Notes under the pieces: generated by a model
Databases searched by the model: none
What the model was told of the DNA's origin: nothing
What the model saw: the letters and a program-made list of their open reading frames with translations, nothing else
NCBI RefSeq assembly: GCF_001704615.3
Contig: NZ_CP029397.2
Location: 3,286,001 to 3,350,000, forward strand
DNA: 64,000 nt
Reading direction: 5' to 3'
Origin: Acinetobacter defluvii
GTDB lineage: Bacteria; Pseudomonadota; Gammaproteobacteria; Pseudomonadales; Moraxellaceae
Program-made: the position numbers and the translations under genes
In this document: in pieces, positions 28,318-42,068 of the stretch
Layout: each line of letters starts with the position of its first letter
Numbering within the stretch: the first letter of the stretch is position 1

Positions 28318-28640
28318 TTTTTGTCTAAAACCTTATCAGCATAAATATATACCTTAAGAGTATAGAAATTAATTTTTGGTATAAAATGCCACCTATTATT
28401 GATATAAAATATCAGCTAGCTCTAGATTTTGTTAAAAAAGAGTAAGTTTATAAATATATAAAACAATAAATAACAACAACTTAAATATTTTAATGTGTTT
28501 TATTAGACTTTAGTTAGCTTGCAAAATAAAAATACGGAAATAATTAACAGATCTTTAGTCTAATATTCAACAATTTTCTATTTTTTCTACTTAATTAGCA
28601 CTTGCTTTATTATTTCCTTGCCCTATTCTTTTATCCCCAT
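28318..28640. other. AT-rich gap between the MFS gene and the rrn terminator
   Basis: This stretch is gene-free and strongly AT-rich. It should contain the MFS promoter. I see no repeats or strong hairpins in it. Confidence 0.5.
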
Positions 28641-28678
28641 AAAAAACACCCTCTGTCTTCTGACAGAGGGTGTTTGAA
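28641..28678 (-). terminator. Terminator of the rRNA operon
   Basis: On the minus strand AACACCCTCTGTC-AGAA-GACAGAGGGTGTT forms a 13-bp stem followed by TTTTAT, just past the 5S gene. Confidence 0.92.
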
Positions 28679-28685
28679 TTTAAAA

Positions 28686-28800
28686 GCTGGCGATGACTTA
28701 CTCTCACATGGGTAACCCCACACTACCATCAGCGCAAAGAGGTTTCACTTCTGAGTTCGGGAAGGGATCAGGTGGTTCACTCTTGCTATTGTCGCCAGCA
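28686..28800 (-). rRNA. rrf: 5S ribosomal RNA
   Basis: The minus strand starts GCTGGCGACAATAGCAAGAG and ends with AAGTCATCGCCAGC, giving the complementary 5S ends. The roughly 115-nt length and position after 23S agree with 5S. Exact ends are approximate. Confidence 0.95.
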
Positions 28801-28979
28801 AACTGCTTATGATTAATCACTTGGTCTTAATTACGATGCTTTGTGCTTCGATGTGCCTAGCTTTGGTCAAATGAGTTATTAACAGAAATTTATTTGAGTT
28901 GGATATTTTAACTAGCTTTTTCACTAAATCAAGTATTTTGCATTGAATTTATCGAAACATACAACTGTTTGGGTGTTGT

Positions 28980-31872
<2,893 letters not shown>

Positions 31873-31888
31873 ATACAACCCCAAACAG

Positions 31889-32264
31889 TCGTTAATCCCT
31901 ACAAGTAGGATTAAGACAATTTAATAAATATTCATATTTATCAAACCTACAGTTTGTTGTCTGTGCACTTAAGCACTGTACAGCTTCAATCTAAATTCAT
32001 ATACCAAAACGCTTGATTCAGTTTTATCGCTAGTAACTCAATTTCTTTCAAACATTCAAACATGTCACTTGCGTGTCATATTCTTATGTTTAATTGAAAC
32101 GAGTATGAACAATTTATTTCAACTCAAATATATTCTGTTAATGATTAACTACTGCCTCGTCAGCACGTAGTAAACTGTGATAAATCACAGAAATTAATCA
32201 ATTCAATTTTCATCAAATTCATTAATTTCTATAATCTATTTTAGCTCGTACTCTTGAAAGTACT
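31889..32264 (-). other. Spacer between tRNA-Ala and 23S
   Basis: This 376-bp transcribed spacer holds no further tRNA gene or open frame. It contains the outer part of the 23S processing stem at its low-coordinate end. Confidence 0.7.
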
Positions 32265-32340
32265 TGGTGGAGACTAGGAGAGTCGAACTCCTGACCTCCT
32301 GCGTGCAAAGCAGGCGCTCTACCAACTAAGCTAAGTCCCC
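32265..32340 (-). tRNA. alaT: tRNA-Ala(TGC)
   Basis: The 76-nt gene on the minus strand begins GGGGACTTAGCTTAGTTGG, has anticodon TGC in the stem CCTGC-TTTGCAC-GCAGG, a TTCGACTC T-loop and an encoded 3' CCA. It is in the 16S-23S spacer. Confidence 0.97.
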
Positions 32341-32413
32341 AGCTTAAGACCAATATATCTAATTTCCTGCATTCAATACTTAAACTCTCATTCAAATATT
32401 TTGTTAGTCAGAA

Positions 32414-32490
<77 letters not shown>

Positions 32491-32549
32491 TCAGATACAT
32501 CAATGAAGAACAACTTGTTGTGGATTCTTACCAATCGTCAATCTTTCGT

Positions 32550-34088
<1,539 letters not shown>

Positions 34089-34360
34089 AAATCATTTGTG
34101 CCTTTATTATAGAATAAGACACCAATTCTGGCTCATCAATTTTCTGACAAATTCTCTCAAATAAACTTCGAGTAATTTAAACCAATCAATCAATGATAAT
34201 ATTTCGATCAATCAACCAGTAAAAATCCACACAAGTTGTTCTTCATATACTCTTAATGAGTTATTTACCACCTCGTCAGTGATAAATAAAACGCAATAAA
34301 CTTTTAACAACTTAACCCGTTAAGCTAAGTTCGTTTGCTGTATCGCGTTGGGATGAGCTC
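34089..34360 (-). other. rRNA operon leader
   Basis: This is the transcribed leader between the rrn promoter and 16S. It includes the distal arm of the 16S processing stem at 34219-34246. I could not place a boxA antitermination site with confidence. Confidence 0.6.
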
Positions 34361-34388
34361 ATTATAGGGCAATTTCTTACATACGCAA
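34361..34388 (-). promoter_or_regulatory. rRNA operon promoter
   Basis: On the minus strand TTGCGT (34383-34388) is followed after 16 bp by a perfect TATAAT (34361-34366). It lies about 270 bp before 16S, and the intervening leader carries the processing stem. Confidence 0.75.
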
Positions 34389-34523
34389 GTGCTTTTAACT
34401 GATTGTTTTATTGAGTGTCTTTTTTTTATGCACCAATATGATGCATTTTTACACCATTTTAAACATAAGCTTTTAATTATAAAGCAGAAATATGAATAAA
34501 ATATTTCTGCTTTATTTTTAGAT

Positions 34524-35087
34524 TTATTTTTTTGCAGTATTTACTTTGGTTTGAATACTAATAATTTTTACCGTTTGTGTAGGTACATTTTGGTATGGAC
34601 CAACATTTTGAGTTGGTACATTCACGATTTTATCTACAATATTCATTCCTTGTATAACTTTCCCAAATACCGCATAACCCGGATTTCCTGTAGCTTTATT
34701 TAGAAAGTCATTATTAGCAACATTGATAAAGAATTGACTGGTTGCTGAGTTTGGATCATTGGTTCTTGCCATCGCCAATGTACCTCTTGTATTTTTTAAC
34801 CCATTGCTTGCTTCGTTTTTAATAGCCGCTTGTGTTGGCTTTTCTTGCATATTGCTATTAAAGCCACCGCCTTGAATCATAAAGCCCGGAATTACACGGT
34901 GAAAAATTGTTCCATTATAAAATTGACTATTAACATAGTTTTTAAAATTTTTTACTGAAATCGGTGCTTGTTGATCATATAGGTCAATTTCAATATCGCC
35001 CTGATTCGTTTTAATTTGCATTTGCGTATTTGCAAAAAGCTGACTAGATGCTGCTAGAAGTAAAACAGATAGACAGAGTTTTTTCAT
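34524..35087 (-). CDS. Periplasmic cyclophilin-type peptidyl-prolyl isomerase
   Basis: This 187-residue isomerase has a signal peptide ([19 protein letters not shown]) and a PpiA/PpiB-like cyclophilin domain: [15 protein letters not shown] holds the catalytic Arg, followed by [18 protein letters not shown] and [18 protein letters not shown] chose the ATG at 35087, which gives a normal signal peptide and has AGGAA upstream; the longer frame from 35126 would bury the signal. It likely assists folding of envelope proteins. Confidence 0.92.
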   Translation of the reverse strand: MKKLCLSVLLLAASSQLFANTQMQIKTNQGDIEIDLYDQQAPISVKNFKNYVNSQFYNGTIFHRVIPGFMIQGGGFNSNMQEKPTQAAIKNEASNGLKNTRGTLAMARTNDPNSATSQFFINVANNDFLNKATGNPGYAVFGKVIQGMNIVDKIVNVPTQNVGPYQNVPTQTVKIISIQTKVNTAKK

Positions 35088-35200
35088 TACATATATTCCT
35101 GATTTAGACGTAGGCTTTTCATTCATAGAAACTTATATTAGTGTAGTATTTATAAATAAAAAATTAACATTTATTAATAGAATAGTAAGGGATAATTAAC

Positions 35201-35860
35201 ATGGAAAATGCAAAACACACTGCAGTACCTTGGCATTTAAATGGCGAAGGCTTTATTCTCAATTATTGGATTAGCCCCCAATTTACCCACCAATATTCAA
35301 CAATGGGAATTCTACCCACAGCGATTGGACGTTTAGTACAAGTGATATTGGTTCGTTATCATCACTCCCCTGTTGGCTCTTATGATGAATTATTGGTTTT
35401 GGATCACCCGCTTAAAAATATAAATCACTTATCTACTATTCCTAAGATTTATGTTTCTAGCCAACGCTCCATAGATGAAGGACGTCATCACTGGGGAATT
35501 CCAAAAGAACTGGCTCAATTTGAATGGCGGCGTCATCATCATCAATTATTTTGTTATATTTCTCATCAAGACCAAGAGCTTTCCTTACATCTTAAATTTT
35601 CTAAAAATAATTTCTCTCGTGCAATTTCTTCAAAATTTATACCTGATACATTGTTGAATATTCGACAATACCATGATCATGTTCAATATGATTTTCAACC
35701 CCAGTTTTGTGGAACTTTAGGGTTTATTTCTCACGCACACTGGAAGAATACCCACGATATTTTCCCAGACTTTTCAAAAGCATGCTTTTTAAAAGGCATA
35801 TATATGCCAAACTTTGAACTTATTTTTCCAGAAGCGATCAAGAAATATCGAGTAAAGTAA
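35201..35860 (+). CDS. Acetoacetate decarboxylase-like protein
   Basis: The 219-residue protein resembles the acetoacetate decarboxylase superfamily: SPVGSYDELLVLDHP in the N-terminal half and EGRHHWGIPKELAQFEW, where the Lys of WGIPK lies in the family's active-site region. The second half is divergent and His-rich around RRHHHQLFCYISHQ. Many members of this group are not true decarboxylases, so only the fold is assigned. It is divergent from the cyclophilin gene. Confidence 0.7.
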   Translation: MENAKHTAVPWHLNGEGFILNYWISPQFTHQYSTMGILPTAIGRLVQVILVRYHHSPVGSYDELLVLDHPLKNINHLSTIPKIYVSSQRSIDEGRHHWGIPKELAQFEWRRHHHQLFCYISHQDQELSLHLKFSKNNFSRAISSKFIPDTLLNIRQYHDHVQYDFQPQFCGTLGFISHAHWKNTHDIFPDFSKACFLKGIYMPNFELIFPEAIKKYRVK

Positions 35861-35907
35861 GCTTTGGTTTCACGTGAAACCAAAGCTTACTGGTAATATT
35901 TACATCA

Positions 35908-36978
35908 TTATTTATATTTATCCCAAAACTTTCTGAAATCCTTGCTCATATCAATCACATTTCTTTTTGCCTTACGTGAAATCGGCGTTAAATTAATAAA
36001 ACCATGGGTTTGATCTTCATAATCATGATAATGAACTTTCACATTATTTTGACGTAGTTTGTAAGCATAAATCTTACCTTCATCATGCAATACGTCATGC
36101 CCTGCGGTAATAATATATGCAGGTGCTAATTTCTTTAAGTTCCCATAAGTCGGTGAAATAATTGTAGCGTCTAAAGGTACATTAAATTTTGTGGCATAAA
36201 ATTCAGTGACATGATCAATGTCAGAATTTGTTAAAACTAGACCATCTTTATATGCAAAGAATGAAGGATGACGACTTTTAAAATCGACTACTGGATAAAT
36301 TAAAAACTGTACTTCAGGTGCATAAGGTTTATTGACCGTGCGTTGCGCTAGAACGGCACAAATATTCCCGCCAGCACTATCCCCTGCAATGCCAATACGA
36401 TTTTTTAAAATTTTAAATTGACGTCGATTTTGATACACCCATGCCAATGCATCTTCACAGGATTGGATGAGGTCATAAGGTCCAACTTCAGGTGCTAACG
36501 GATATTCAATACTCAGTACTTGTACTTTGGCGTGTGTTGCAATGAGTCGACACACTTCGTCATGGGTATCTACACTACCAACCACAAAGCCCCCTCCATG
36601 ATAAAAAACCAACAGAGGTAGTTTTTTACTTGGTGCAGGATGATAATGGCGAGCATAAATGCTGCCGCTTTGTAAAGGCAAACGAATATCTTCTACAAAT
36701 TGAACTGAAGTCGGTCTATTCAAGATAGATTGCATTTGCATTTCAAATTGTTTACGTGAATATTCAACATCTGCGCCAATAAAACCAATTTTTCCTTGCT
36801 TGATTTGGGCAGCCATCATGCATTTGGTAAAACTATCTAATTGTGGATATTGATAAGGATAACCTAATAACTTTACCAATGATTCTTGTGCAAATTTTGG
36901 TAAACGATCCAAAGAACGTGCTGCAGGACCTTGTGCCTTTTCTATTAATTCTTGGATGTTGTTGTTAAAAGCGACCAT
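35908..36978 (-). CDS. Alpha/beta-hydrolase esterase, hormone-sensitive lipase family
   Basis: The 356-residue protein has the HSL-family oxyanion motif YHGGGF (about residues 126-131), the nucleophile GDSAGG (Ser201), the acid in TAGHDVLHDEG and the base in DQTHGF. It is cytoplasmic by sequence (no signal peptide). It should hydrolyse short-chain acyl esters. It converges with the acetoacetate-decarboxylase-like gene. Confidence 0.9.
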   Translation of the reverse strand: MVAFNNNIQELIEKAQGPAARSLDRLPKFAQESLVKLLGYPYQYPQLDSFTKCMMAAQIKQGKIGFIGADVEYSRKQFEMQMQSILNRPTSVQFVEDIRLPLQSGSIYARHYHPAPSKKLPLLVFYHGGGFVVGSVDTHDEVCRLIATHAKVQVLSIEYPLAPEVGPYDLIQSCEDALAWVYQNRRQFKILKNRIGIAGDSAGGNICAVLAQRTVNKPYAPEVQFLIYPVVDFKSRHPSFFAYKDGLVLTNSDIDHVTEFYATKFNVPLDATIISPTYGNLKKLAPAYIITAGHDVLHDEGKIYAYKLRQNNVKVHYHDYEDQTHGFINLTPISRKAKRNVIDMSKDFRKFWDKYK

Positions 36979-37182
36979 AGTTCGTCCTTCTGTTTACTTG
37001 ATTCTTCATATTTTCTACACGATCAGACTTCAGCTGACTATATTCGTATATAAGTCTAGCAATGTATATACAAATATAAAACTTAGATACGCTAATCTGA
37101 CTTTATAGCGCTTGTCATTCGCTTTTCCGCTTGAAATCTAAATTTTTATGCTATTTGTATTTATTCAATGAAGGAGACAGTC

Positions 37183-37680
37183 ATGACCATAAAGACGATG
37201 ATTGTATTTATAACCACTGCAATATTGACTGTCGGTTGTGTCGCTTTTCCTGAAGATGGCGTATATCGTCAAGGCGGTTATTATAGTGGTGGTTATGGTG
37301 GCTATAATAGTGGTTATGATCGCCGCTACGAACGTAATAATGAGCGCAATCGTTGGGAAAGAGAACGTGCATATCGTTTACAACAAGCACGACTAGAGCA
37401 ACAACGCCGTCAACAACAAATTGATCGTGATCGTCGCCAACGTGATTGGCAACATCGTGCAAAACAAGAGCATTTAGATCGTCAACGTAGAGAACGTGAA
37501 CAAAGCCGTTTACAACAAATCCAAAGACATACTTGGCAGCAGCGTCAACAACAAGGCTCTATTTTTCAAAATCGTATGAAACCTTGGGAGTCTAAAAGTC
37601 GTAATTGGGAGCGTCATGAACAACGCAGAGACAATGACAAAAAACGTGATCGTCGTCGTGATGAAAACCAAAAAGATTAA
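37183..37680 (+). CDS. Arg/Gln-rich lipoprotein of unknown function
   Basis: The 165-residue protein has a lipoprotein signal ending LTVGC, then a Gly/Tyr-rich patch (GGYYSGGYGGYNSGY) and a long Arg/Gln/Glu-rich region (about residues 55-150) predicted to be a charged helix. I recognise no domain. I chose the ATG at 37183 because GGAGAC lies 6-10 nt before it, inside a spurious upstream in-frame extension from 37168. It ends at an intrinsic terminator. Confidence 0.75.
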   Translation: MTIKTMIVFITTAILTVGCVAFPEDGVYRQGGYYSGGYGGYNSGYDRRYERNNERNRWERERAYRLQQARLEQQRRQQQIDRDRRQRDWQHRAKQEHLDRQRREREQSRLQQIQRHTWQQRQQQGSIFQNRMKPWESKSRNWERHEQRRDNDKKRDRRRDENQKD

Positions 37681-37710
37681 AATAAATGCACCGCTATTTT
37701 CAAAACTAAA

Positions 37711-37736
37711 AACCTGAGCGCACTCAGGTTTTTTAT
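37711..37736 (+). terminator. Intrinsic terminator
   Basis: ACCTGAG-CGCA-CTCAGGT followed by TTTTT ends the lipoprotein gene at 37183. Confidence 0.9.
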
Positions 37737-37739
37737 TTG

Positions 37740-37783
37740 TATCCTATAAACCACAACGGCATCCAAACTGTTGTTTATAGGAT
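37740..37783 (-). terminator. Stem-loop after the small lipoprotein gene
   Basis: ATCCTATAAAC / GTTTATAGGAT is an 11-bp inverted repeat around a 22-nt loop, just beyond the stop at 37795 on the minus strand. It has no T-tract, so its role as a terminator is unsure. Confidence 0.4.
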
Positions 37784-37794
37784 GTTTAGCGATA

Positions 37795-38058
37795 TTATTG
37801 TACCGCAGGTTGTTCTACAACATCTGCTTCTGGATTGACTTGCGCAGGTGCGGATTGTTGTAATGTCGGATCAGCTTGTACTGCTACCCCTGTTTGAGAT
37901 GAATGATCTACACTAGCAGCTTGCGCAGAACTATCTGTTTGTGGTGCTTGTTGGGTTGCAGCCGTTTCAGGCGTGCTAGTCGATTCTGTTGAGGTACATC
38001 CAACGGCAGCCAAAGATACACCTGCCAATAATAGTGAAATTAAACCTAAATTTTTCAT
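37795..38058 (-). CDS. Small Ala/Thr/Gln-rich lipoprotein
   Basis: The 87-residue protein has a signal peptide with lipobox LAAVGC (Cys near residue 21), and the rest is low-complexity Ser/Thr/Ala/Gln/Pro/Val with no aromatic residues. It is probably an unstructured outer-membrane-anchored tail. I cannot assign a function. AGGAAG precedes the ATG. Confidence 0.75.
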   Translation of the reverse strand: MKNLGLISLLLAGVSLAAVGCTSTESTSTPETAATQQAPQTDSSAQAASVDHSSQTGVAVQADPTLQQSAPAQVNPEADVVEQPAVQ

Positions 38059-38380
38059 TAAAAATACTTCCTTTCTAAGACACTATAAACGTCACAAAGA
38101 GTCTGATTCTTTGTGCTGCCTATGATTCCCGATATTTCCCTGCTTTGCGTGTGTTCTTGGTTAGAGTTTTAAGCTGATCCAGTAACAGGTTGTAGATGTT
38201 TTATTAATTTTTAAATTAGTTCAAATACAGTAGAAAAAATCTAAACAATTTGCTGTTTTATAATCAATATTTTTGAGATTTTCATGTGAAATTAGCGATG
38301 GTTTGAAGATTTTCAGTTAAATATCGCAATACAAAACACGATTTACCTTACATTGTAAAATTTATGATTTAGGCAAAAAA
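38059..38380. other. Gene-free AT-rich stretch
   Basis: It contains the promoter of the small lipoprotein gene. I see no open frame or strong structure. Confidence 0.5.
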
Positions 38381-38383
38381 AAG

Positions 38384-38408
38384 CGTATCCAAGAGGGTTG
38401 GATACGCA
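38384..38408 (-). terminator. Orphan intrinsic terminator, minus strand
   Basis: GCGTATCCAA / TTGGATACGC is a perfect 10-bp stem with a 5-nt loop. On the minus strand it is followed by eight T. No minus-strand gene lies upstream of it, so it probably ends a small RNA. Confidence 0.85.
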
Positions 38409-38500
38409 TCGAAAAAGTATTTTCTAAACAATTACAGGATTAACTACGCAACAAAGCATACTGCTTCGATAGCCAAAATAAAAAGATTTTATTTTAATGG
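38384..38500 (-). ncRNA. Candidate small RNA ended by an orphan terminator
   Basis: The terminator at 38384-38408 has no protein-coding gene feeding it. The minus-strand sequence from about 38500 has no plausible frame beyond a dozen codons. I cannot place a good promoter (TAAAAT near 38493 is a candidate -10), so the 5' end is a guess. Confidence 0.35.
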
Positions 38501-38710
38501 AATGATTGTTTTTATATATAAATGCCAAATACTACATCCTCACTCATATTTCTATAATTCTGTTTGATTTTTATCATTCATTTTCTATTTAGAAACTAGG
38601 CTTAGATGCAATTTAAATCCCAAAAAAAGTGCTTTCATCTCATAATTTCTTAAAATATTTTATGAAATTGTAAAAAAATGCGAAATAACAGCAAATAATC
38701 ACACGCATCG

Positions 38711-38737
38711 CTTGAATTTTTTGCTGATGCCCACATT
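38711..38737 (+). promoter_or_regulatory. Sigma-32-type promoter of grpE
   Basis: CTTGAA at 38711-38716 is followed after 13 bp by CCCACATT at 38730-38737, close to the heat-shock consensus. It lies upstream of both possible grpE starts. Confidence 0.65.
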
Positions 38738-38847
38738 TCTTGAGTATTAAGAGATTAAACACTCATGGCAGTTCAACTGAACACAGTGAACACTGATGCC
38801 GAAAAGGACTGTACATGTTTAAAAACCCATTTAAACGGAGTAAATCA

Positions 38848-39384
38848 ATGGCGACTGAGCAAAACCAAGACGCTCAAGATCTTCAACAAGAGCAAGCGGA
38901 ACAGCAAACTCAAGCTGAAAACGAGCAAGCTGAAGTTTCAGTTGAAGATTTACAAGCGCAAATCACCAATTTAGAAGAAAACTTAAAGCTTGAAAAAGCC
39001 CGTACTGCCAATGCAGTGTACGAAGCACAAAAAAGCGTAGAACGCATTCAACGTGAGTCTGAAAAGCATAAAGACACAGTACTTGAAAAGTTTGCAAAAG
39101 AGTTATTAGAGTCGGTGGATAACCTTGAGCGTGCTATTCAAGCGGCAGGTGAAGACAATGCTGTGGTTGAAGGTGTAAAACTTACCCTTAAGTCCCTTCT
39201 AACGACACTAGAAAAATTCGGTGTGGTCGAAGCAGATACCACTCAAGGTTTCAATGCAGATTTACATCAAGCGGTGGGTATAGATCCAAATGCCAAAGCC
39301 AATGAAATTGGTAATGTCTTGCAAAAAGGTTACACCCTAAATGGTCGTTTGCTCCGCCCTGCAATGGTTATGGTCGGTCAATAA
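38848..39384 (+). CDS. grpE: Nucleotide exchange factor GrpE
   Basis: This 178-residue cytoplasmic homodimer releases ADP from DnaK. A Gln/Glu-rich N-terminus leads into a long coiled coil (about residues 25-80), then a four-helix and beta-wing part with the family motif [36 protein letters not shown] (split in the C-terminal 45 residues). I chose the ATG at 38848 with GGAG upstream. An in-frame ATG at 38815, with its own AAAGGA, would add [11 protein letters not shown]; both could be used. dnaK follows after 123 bp with its own promoter. Confidence 0.95.
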   Translation: MATEQNQDAQDLQQEQAEQQTQAENEQAEVSVEDLQAQITNLEENLKLEKARTANAVYEAQKSVERIQRESEKHKDTVLEKFAKELLESVDNLERAIQAAGEDNAVVEGVKLTLKSLLTTLEKFGVVEADTTQGFNADLHQAVGIDPNAKANEIGNVLQKGYTLNGRLLRPAMVMVGQ

Positions 39385-39428
39385 GGTCGACAATATTTGA
39401 GCTTTTTAAAATATTTTCTGAAAAATAA

Positions 39429-39456
39429 CTTGAAAATTTTTGAATGGCTCTCATAT
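39429..39456 (+). promoter_or_regulatory. Sigma-32-type promoter of dnaK
   Basis: CTTGAAA at 39429-39435 is followed after 14 bp by CTCATAT at 39450-39456, matching the heat-shock consensus with one change in the -10. It is about 50 bp before the dnaK start. Confidence 0.75.
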
Positions 39457-39507
39457 CGGATAACAAGCATAAACATATTTGTAAAAAGAATTTAGAGGAA
39501 CACATTA

Positions 39508-41451
39508 ATGGCTAAAATTATCGGTATTGACTTAGGTACAACAAACTCATGTGTTGCTGTACTTGAAGGCGATAAAGTTAAAGTTATCGAAAACGCTGAA
39601 GGCGCACGTACAACACCATCTATCGTTGCGTATAAAGATGGCGAAACTTTGGTAGGTCAATCTGCAAAACGTCAAGCAGTAACTAACCCTAAAAATACAT
39701 TGTATGCGATCAAACGTTTGATCGGTCGTAAATATGAAGACCAAGCCGTACAAAAAGATATCGGTCTTGTACCGTTCAAAATTGTAAAAGCTGACAATGG
39801 TGATGCTTGGGTTGAAGTCAACGACAAAAAACTTGCACCACAACAAGTTTCAGCAGAAATTTTGAAAAAAATGAAAAAAACTGCTGAAGATTATTTGGGT
39901 GAAACGGTAACAGAAGCGGTTATTACTGTACCTGCGTACTTTAACGATGCGCAGCGTCAAGCAACCAAAGATGCGGGTAAAATCGCTGGTTTAGATGTTA
40001 AACGTATTATCAACGAACCAACTGCTGCGGCACTTGCGTTTGGTATGGATAAGAAGGAAGGCGACCGTAAAGTTGCAGTATATGACTTAGGTGGTGGTAC
40101 TTTTGACGTATCTATCATTGAAATTGCTGACTTAGATGGCGACCAACAAATCGAAGTATTGTCTACCAACGGTGATACATTCCTTGGTGGTGAAGACTTT
40201 GATAATGCATTGATCGATTACTTGGTTGAAGAGTTCAAAAAAGAACAGAATTTCAACTTAAAACAAGATCCTTTAGCGTTACAACGTTTAAAAGAAGCTG
40301 CTGAAAAAGCAAAAATTGAGCTTTCTTCATCGAACTCAACTGAAATTAACCTTCCATACATCACGGCTGATGCAACGGGTCCTAAACACTTAGTGATCAA
40401 TGTAACACGTGCGAAACTAGAAGGTTTAGTTACTGACTTGGTAGCGCGTACTATTGAGCCATGTAAAGTTGCACTTAAAGACGCTGGTCTTTCAACAAGC
40501 GACATCTCTGATGTAATCTTGGTGGGTGGTCAGTCACGTATGCCACTTGTACAACAAAAAGTACAAGATTTCTTCGGTAAAGAGCCACGTAAAGACGTGA
40601 ACCCTGACGAAGCAGTAGCGATTGGTGCAGCGATTCAAGGTGCGGTACTTTCAGGTGACAAAACTGACGTACTCTTACTTGATGTAACGCCGTTGACACT
40701 TGGTATTGAAACTATGGGCGGCGTATTAACACCGATCATTGAGAAAAATACGACGATTCCTGCGAAGAAATCTCAAGTGTTCTCAACAGCTGCGGACAAC
40801 CAACCTGCTGTAGACATTTCAGTTTACCAAGGTGAACGTAAAATGGCTCAACAAAACAAATTGTTGGGTAACTTCCAATTAGGCGACATTCCACCTGCGC
40901 CACGTGGTGTGCCACAAATTGAAGTATCATTTGACATTAACGCTGATGGTATCTTGAAAGTATCTGCAAAAGATAAGAGCACTGGTAAAGAGCAATCGAT
41001 CCAGATTAAAGCAAACTCTGGTTTGAGCGATGCTGAAATTGAAGCGATGATCAAAGATGCTGAAGCAAATGCAGAAGAAGACCGTAAGTTTGAAGAACTT
41101 GCAAAAGCACGTAACGAAGCAGATGCACTCGTATCTTCTGCTCAAAAAGCAGTAAAAGATTTGGGTGAGCAAGTAACTGCTGATGAAAAATCTGCAATCG
41201 ATGCTGCTGTTTCTGAGTTAGAAGCGACTGCGAAAGAAAATGATGTTGATGCAATCAAAGCGAAAACTGAAGCTTTACAAAACATCATCATGCCAATCAC
41301 CCAACGTGCTTATGAAGCTACACAAGGTCAAGGCGGAGCGCAAGGTTTCGATCCGAACCAATTCGGTGGCGATGCTGGTCAACAACAGCAGAAAGCGGAC
41401 GATGGCGTTGTAGATGCTGAGTTCACTGAAGTAAAAGATGACAAAAAATAA
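39508..41451 (+). CDS. dnaK: Chaperone DnaK (Hsp70)
   Basis: This 647-residue ATP-dependent chaperone acts with DnaJ and GrpE. The ATPase domain shows [15 protein letters not shown] at the N-terminus, [13 protein letters not shown] and [14 protein letters not shown]; the interdomain linker [15 protein letters not shown] leads to the substrate domain and helical lid, ending in a Gly/Gln-rich and acidic tail ([11 protein letters not shown]). AGAGGA precedes the ATG and a strong terminator follows. Confidence 0.99.
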   Translation: MAKIIGIDLGTTNSCVAVLEGDKVKVIENAEGARTTPSIVAYKDGETLVGQSAKRQAVTNPKNTLYAIKRLIGRKYEDQAVQKDIGLVPFKIVKADNGDAWVEVNDKKLAPQQVSAEILKKMKKTAEDYLGETVTEAVITVPAYFNDAQRQATKDAGKIAGLDVKRIINEPTAAALAFGMDKKEGDRKVAVYDLGGGTFDVSIIEIADLDGDQQIEVLSTNGDTFLGGEDFDNALIDYLVEEFKKEQNFNLKQDPLALQRLKEAAEKAKIELSSSNSTEINLPYITADATGPKHLVINVTRAKLEGLVTDLVARTIEPCKVALKDAGLSTSDISDVILVGGQSRMPLVQQKVQDFFGKEPRKDVNPDEAVAIGAAIQGAVLSGDKTDVLLLDVTPLTLGIETMGGVLTPIIEKNTTIPAKKSQVFSTAADNQPAVDISVYQGERKMAQQNKLLGNFQLGDIPPAPRGVPQIEVSFDINADGILKVSAKDKSTGKEQSIQIKANSGLSDAEIEAMIKDAEANAEEDRKFEELAKARNEADALVSSAQKAVKDLGEQVTADEKSAIDAAVSELEATAKENDVDAIKAKTEALQNIIMPITQRAYEATQGQGGAQGFDPNQFGGDAGQQQQKADDGVVDAEFTEVKDDKK

Positions 41452-41469
41452 TTTGTCGCTTTAATAATA

Positions 41470-41502
41470 AAAACCGCTCAAGAGATTGAGCGGTTTTTTT
41501 AT
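41470..41502 (+). terminator. Intrinsic terminator of dnaK
   Basis: AAACCGCTCA-AGAGAT-TGAGCGGTTT is a 10-bp stem with a long T-tract. Confidence 0.93.
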
Positions 41503-41537
41503 GCCGCAATTTATTTTATATTGATCAGAATCATAAA

Positions 41538-41972
41538 ATGAGAATGACAAGAATGCACAAATCCCCTGCGATCTCTTTACCTGTATTTTATAGTTTAATC
41601 ATTGCTCAATTTATTTTGCCACTGATTTCTGCGCTGGTCGATCTATTCAGTCCGCAACCTGAACTTGCTTTACTAGACAAAACTTTATATACCGAACCAC
41701 AAGCTTTAGAAATATTCATTATTTGTGGTGCATTCATTATCGTATTAGTCATCACCATTGGTTTATTTTTTAGAAAAAATTGGGCAAGAAAAGCCTATCT
41801 TTATACATTTTTTCCAGCTTTTTTACTCTATTTTCTGCCGTATATGCATTGGATTTATATGAGCAGTTTTGCTGCCATTTTCAGTGATCTCGCATTTGTT
41901 TGCTCAGGTATTTTATTAACGATCTTAGCGATTCCTACGCTCTATGAACCTTTATTTGAAGACAAGTTTTAA
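41538..41972 (+). CDS. Hypothetical inner-membrane protein
   Basis: I do not recognise this 144-residue protein. It has four hydrophobic segments: residues 15-38, 58-78, 88-108 and 112-132. The short basic loop FFRKNWARKAYLYTF between the second and third resembles small DUF2569-like membrane proteins. It is a lone gene after the dnaK terminator. Confidence 0.7.
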   Translation: MRMTRMHKSPAISLPVFYSLIIAQFILPLISALVDLFSPQPELALLDKTLYTEPQALEIFIICGAFIIVLVITIGLFFRKNWARKAYLYTFFPAFLLYFLPYMHWIYMSSFAAIFSDLAFVCSGILLTILAIPTLYEPLFEDKF

Positions 41973-42068
41973 TTGTCCCTTACTTCATGGCAAAACTTCC
42001 AAAGTTCACTTGCGCATTTTTAAATTTAAGCTAAATTACTTATGTTATTATAACTTTTAAATATAAAA

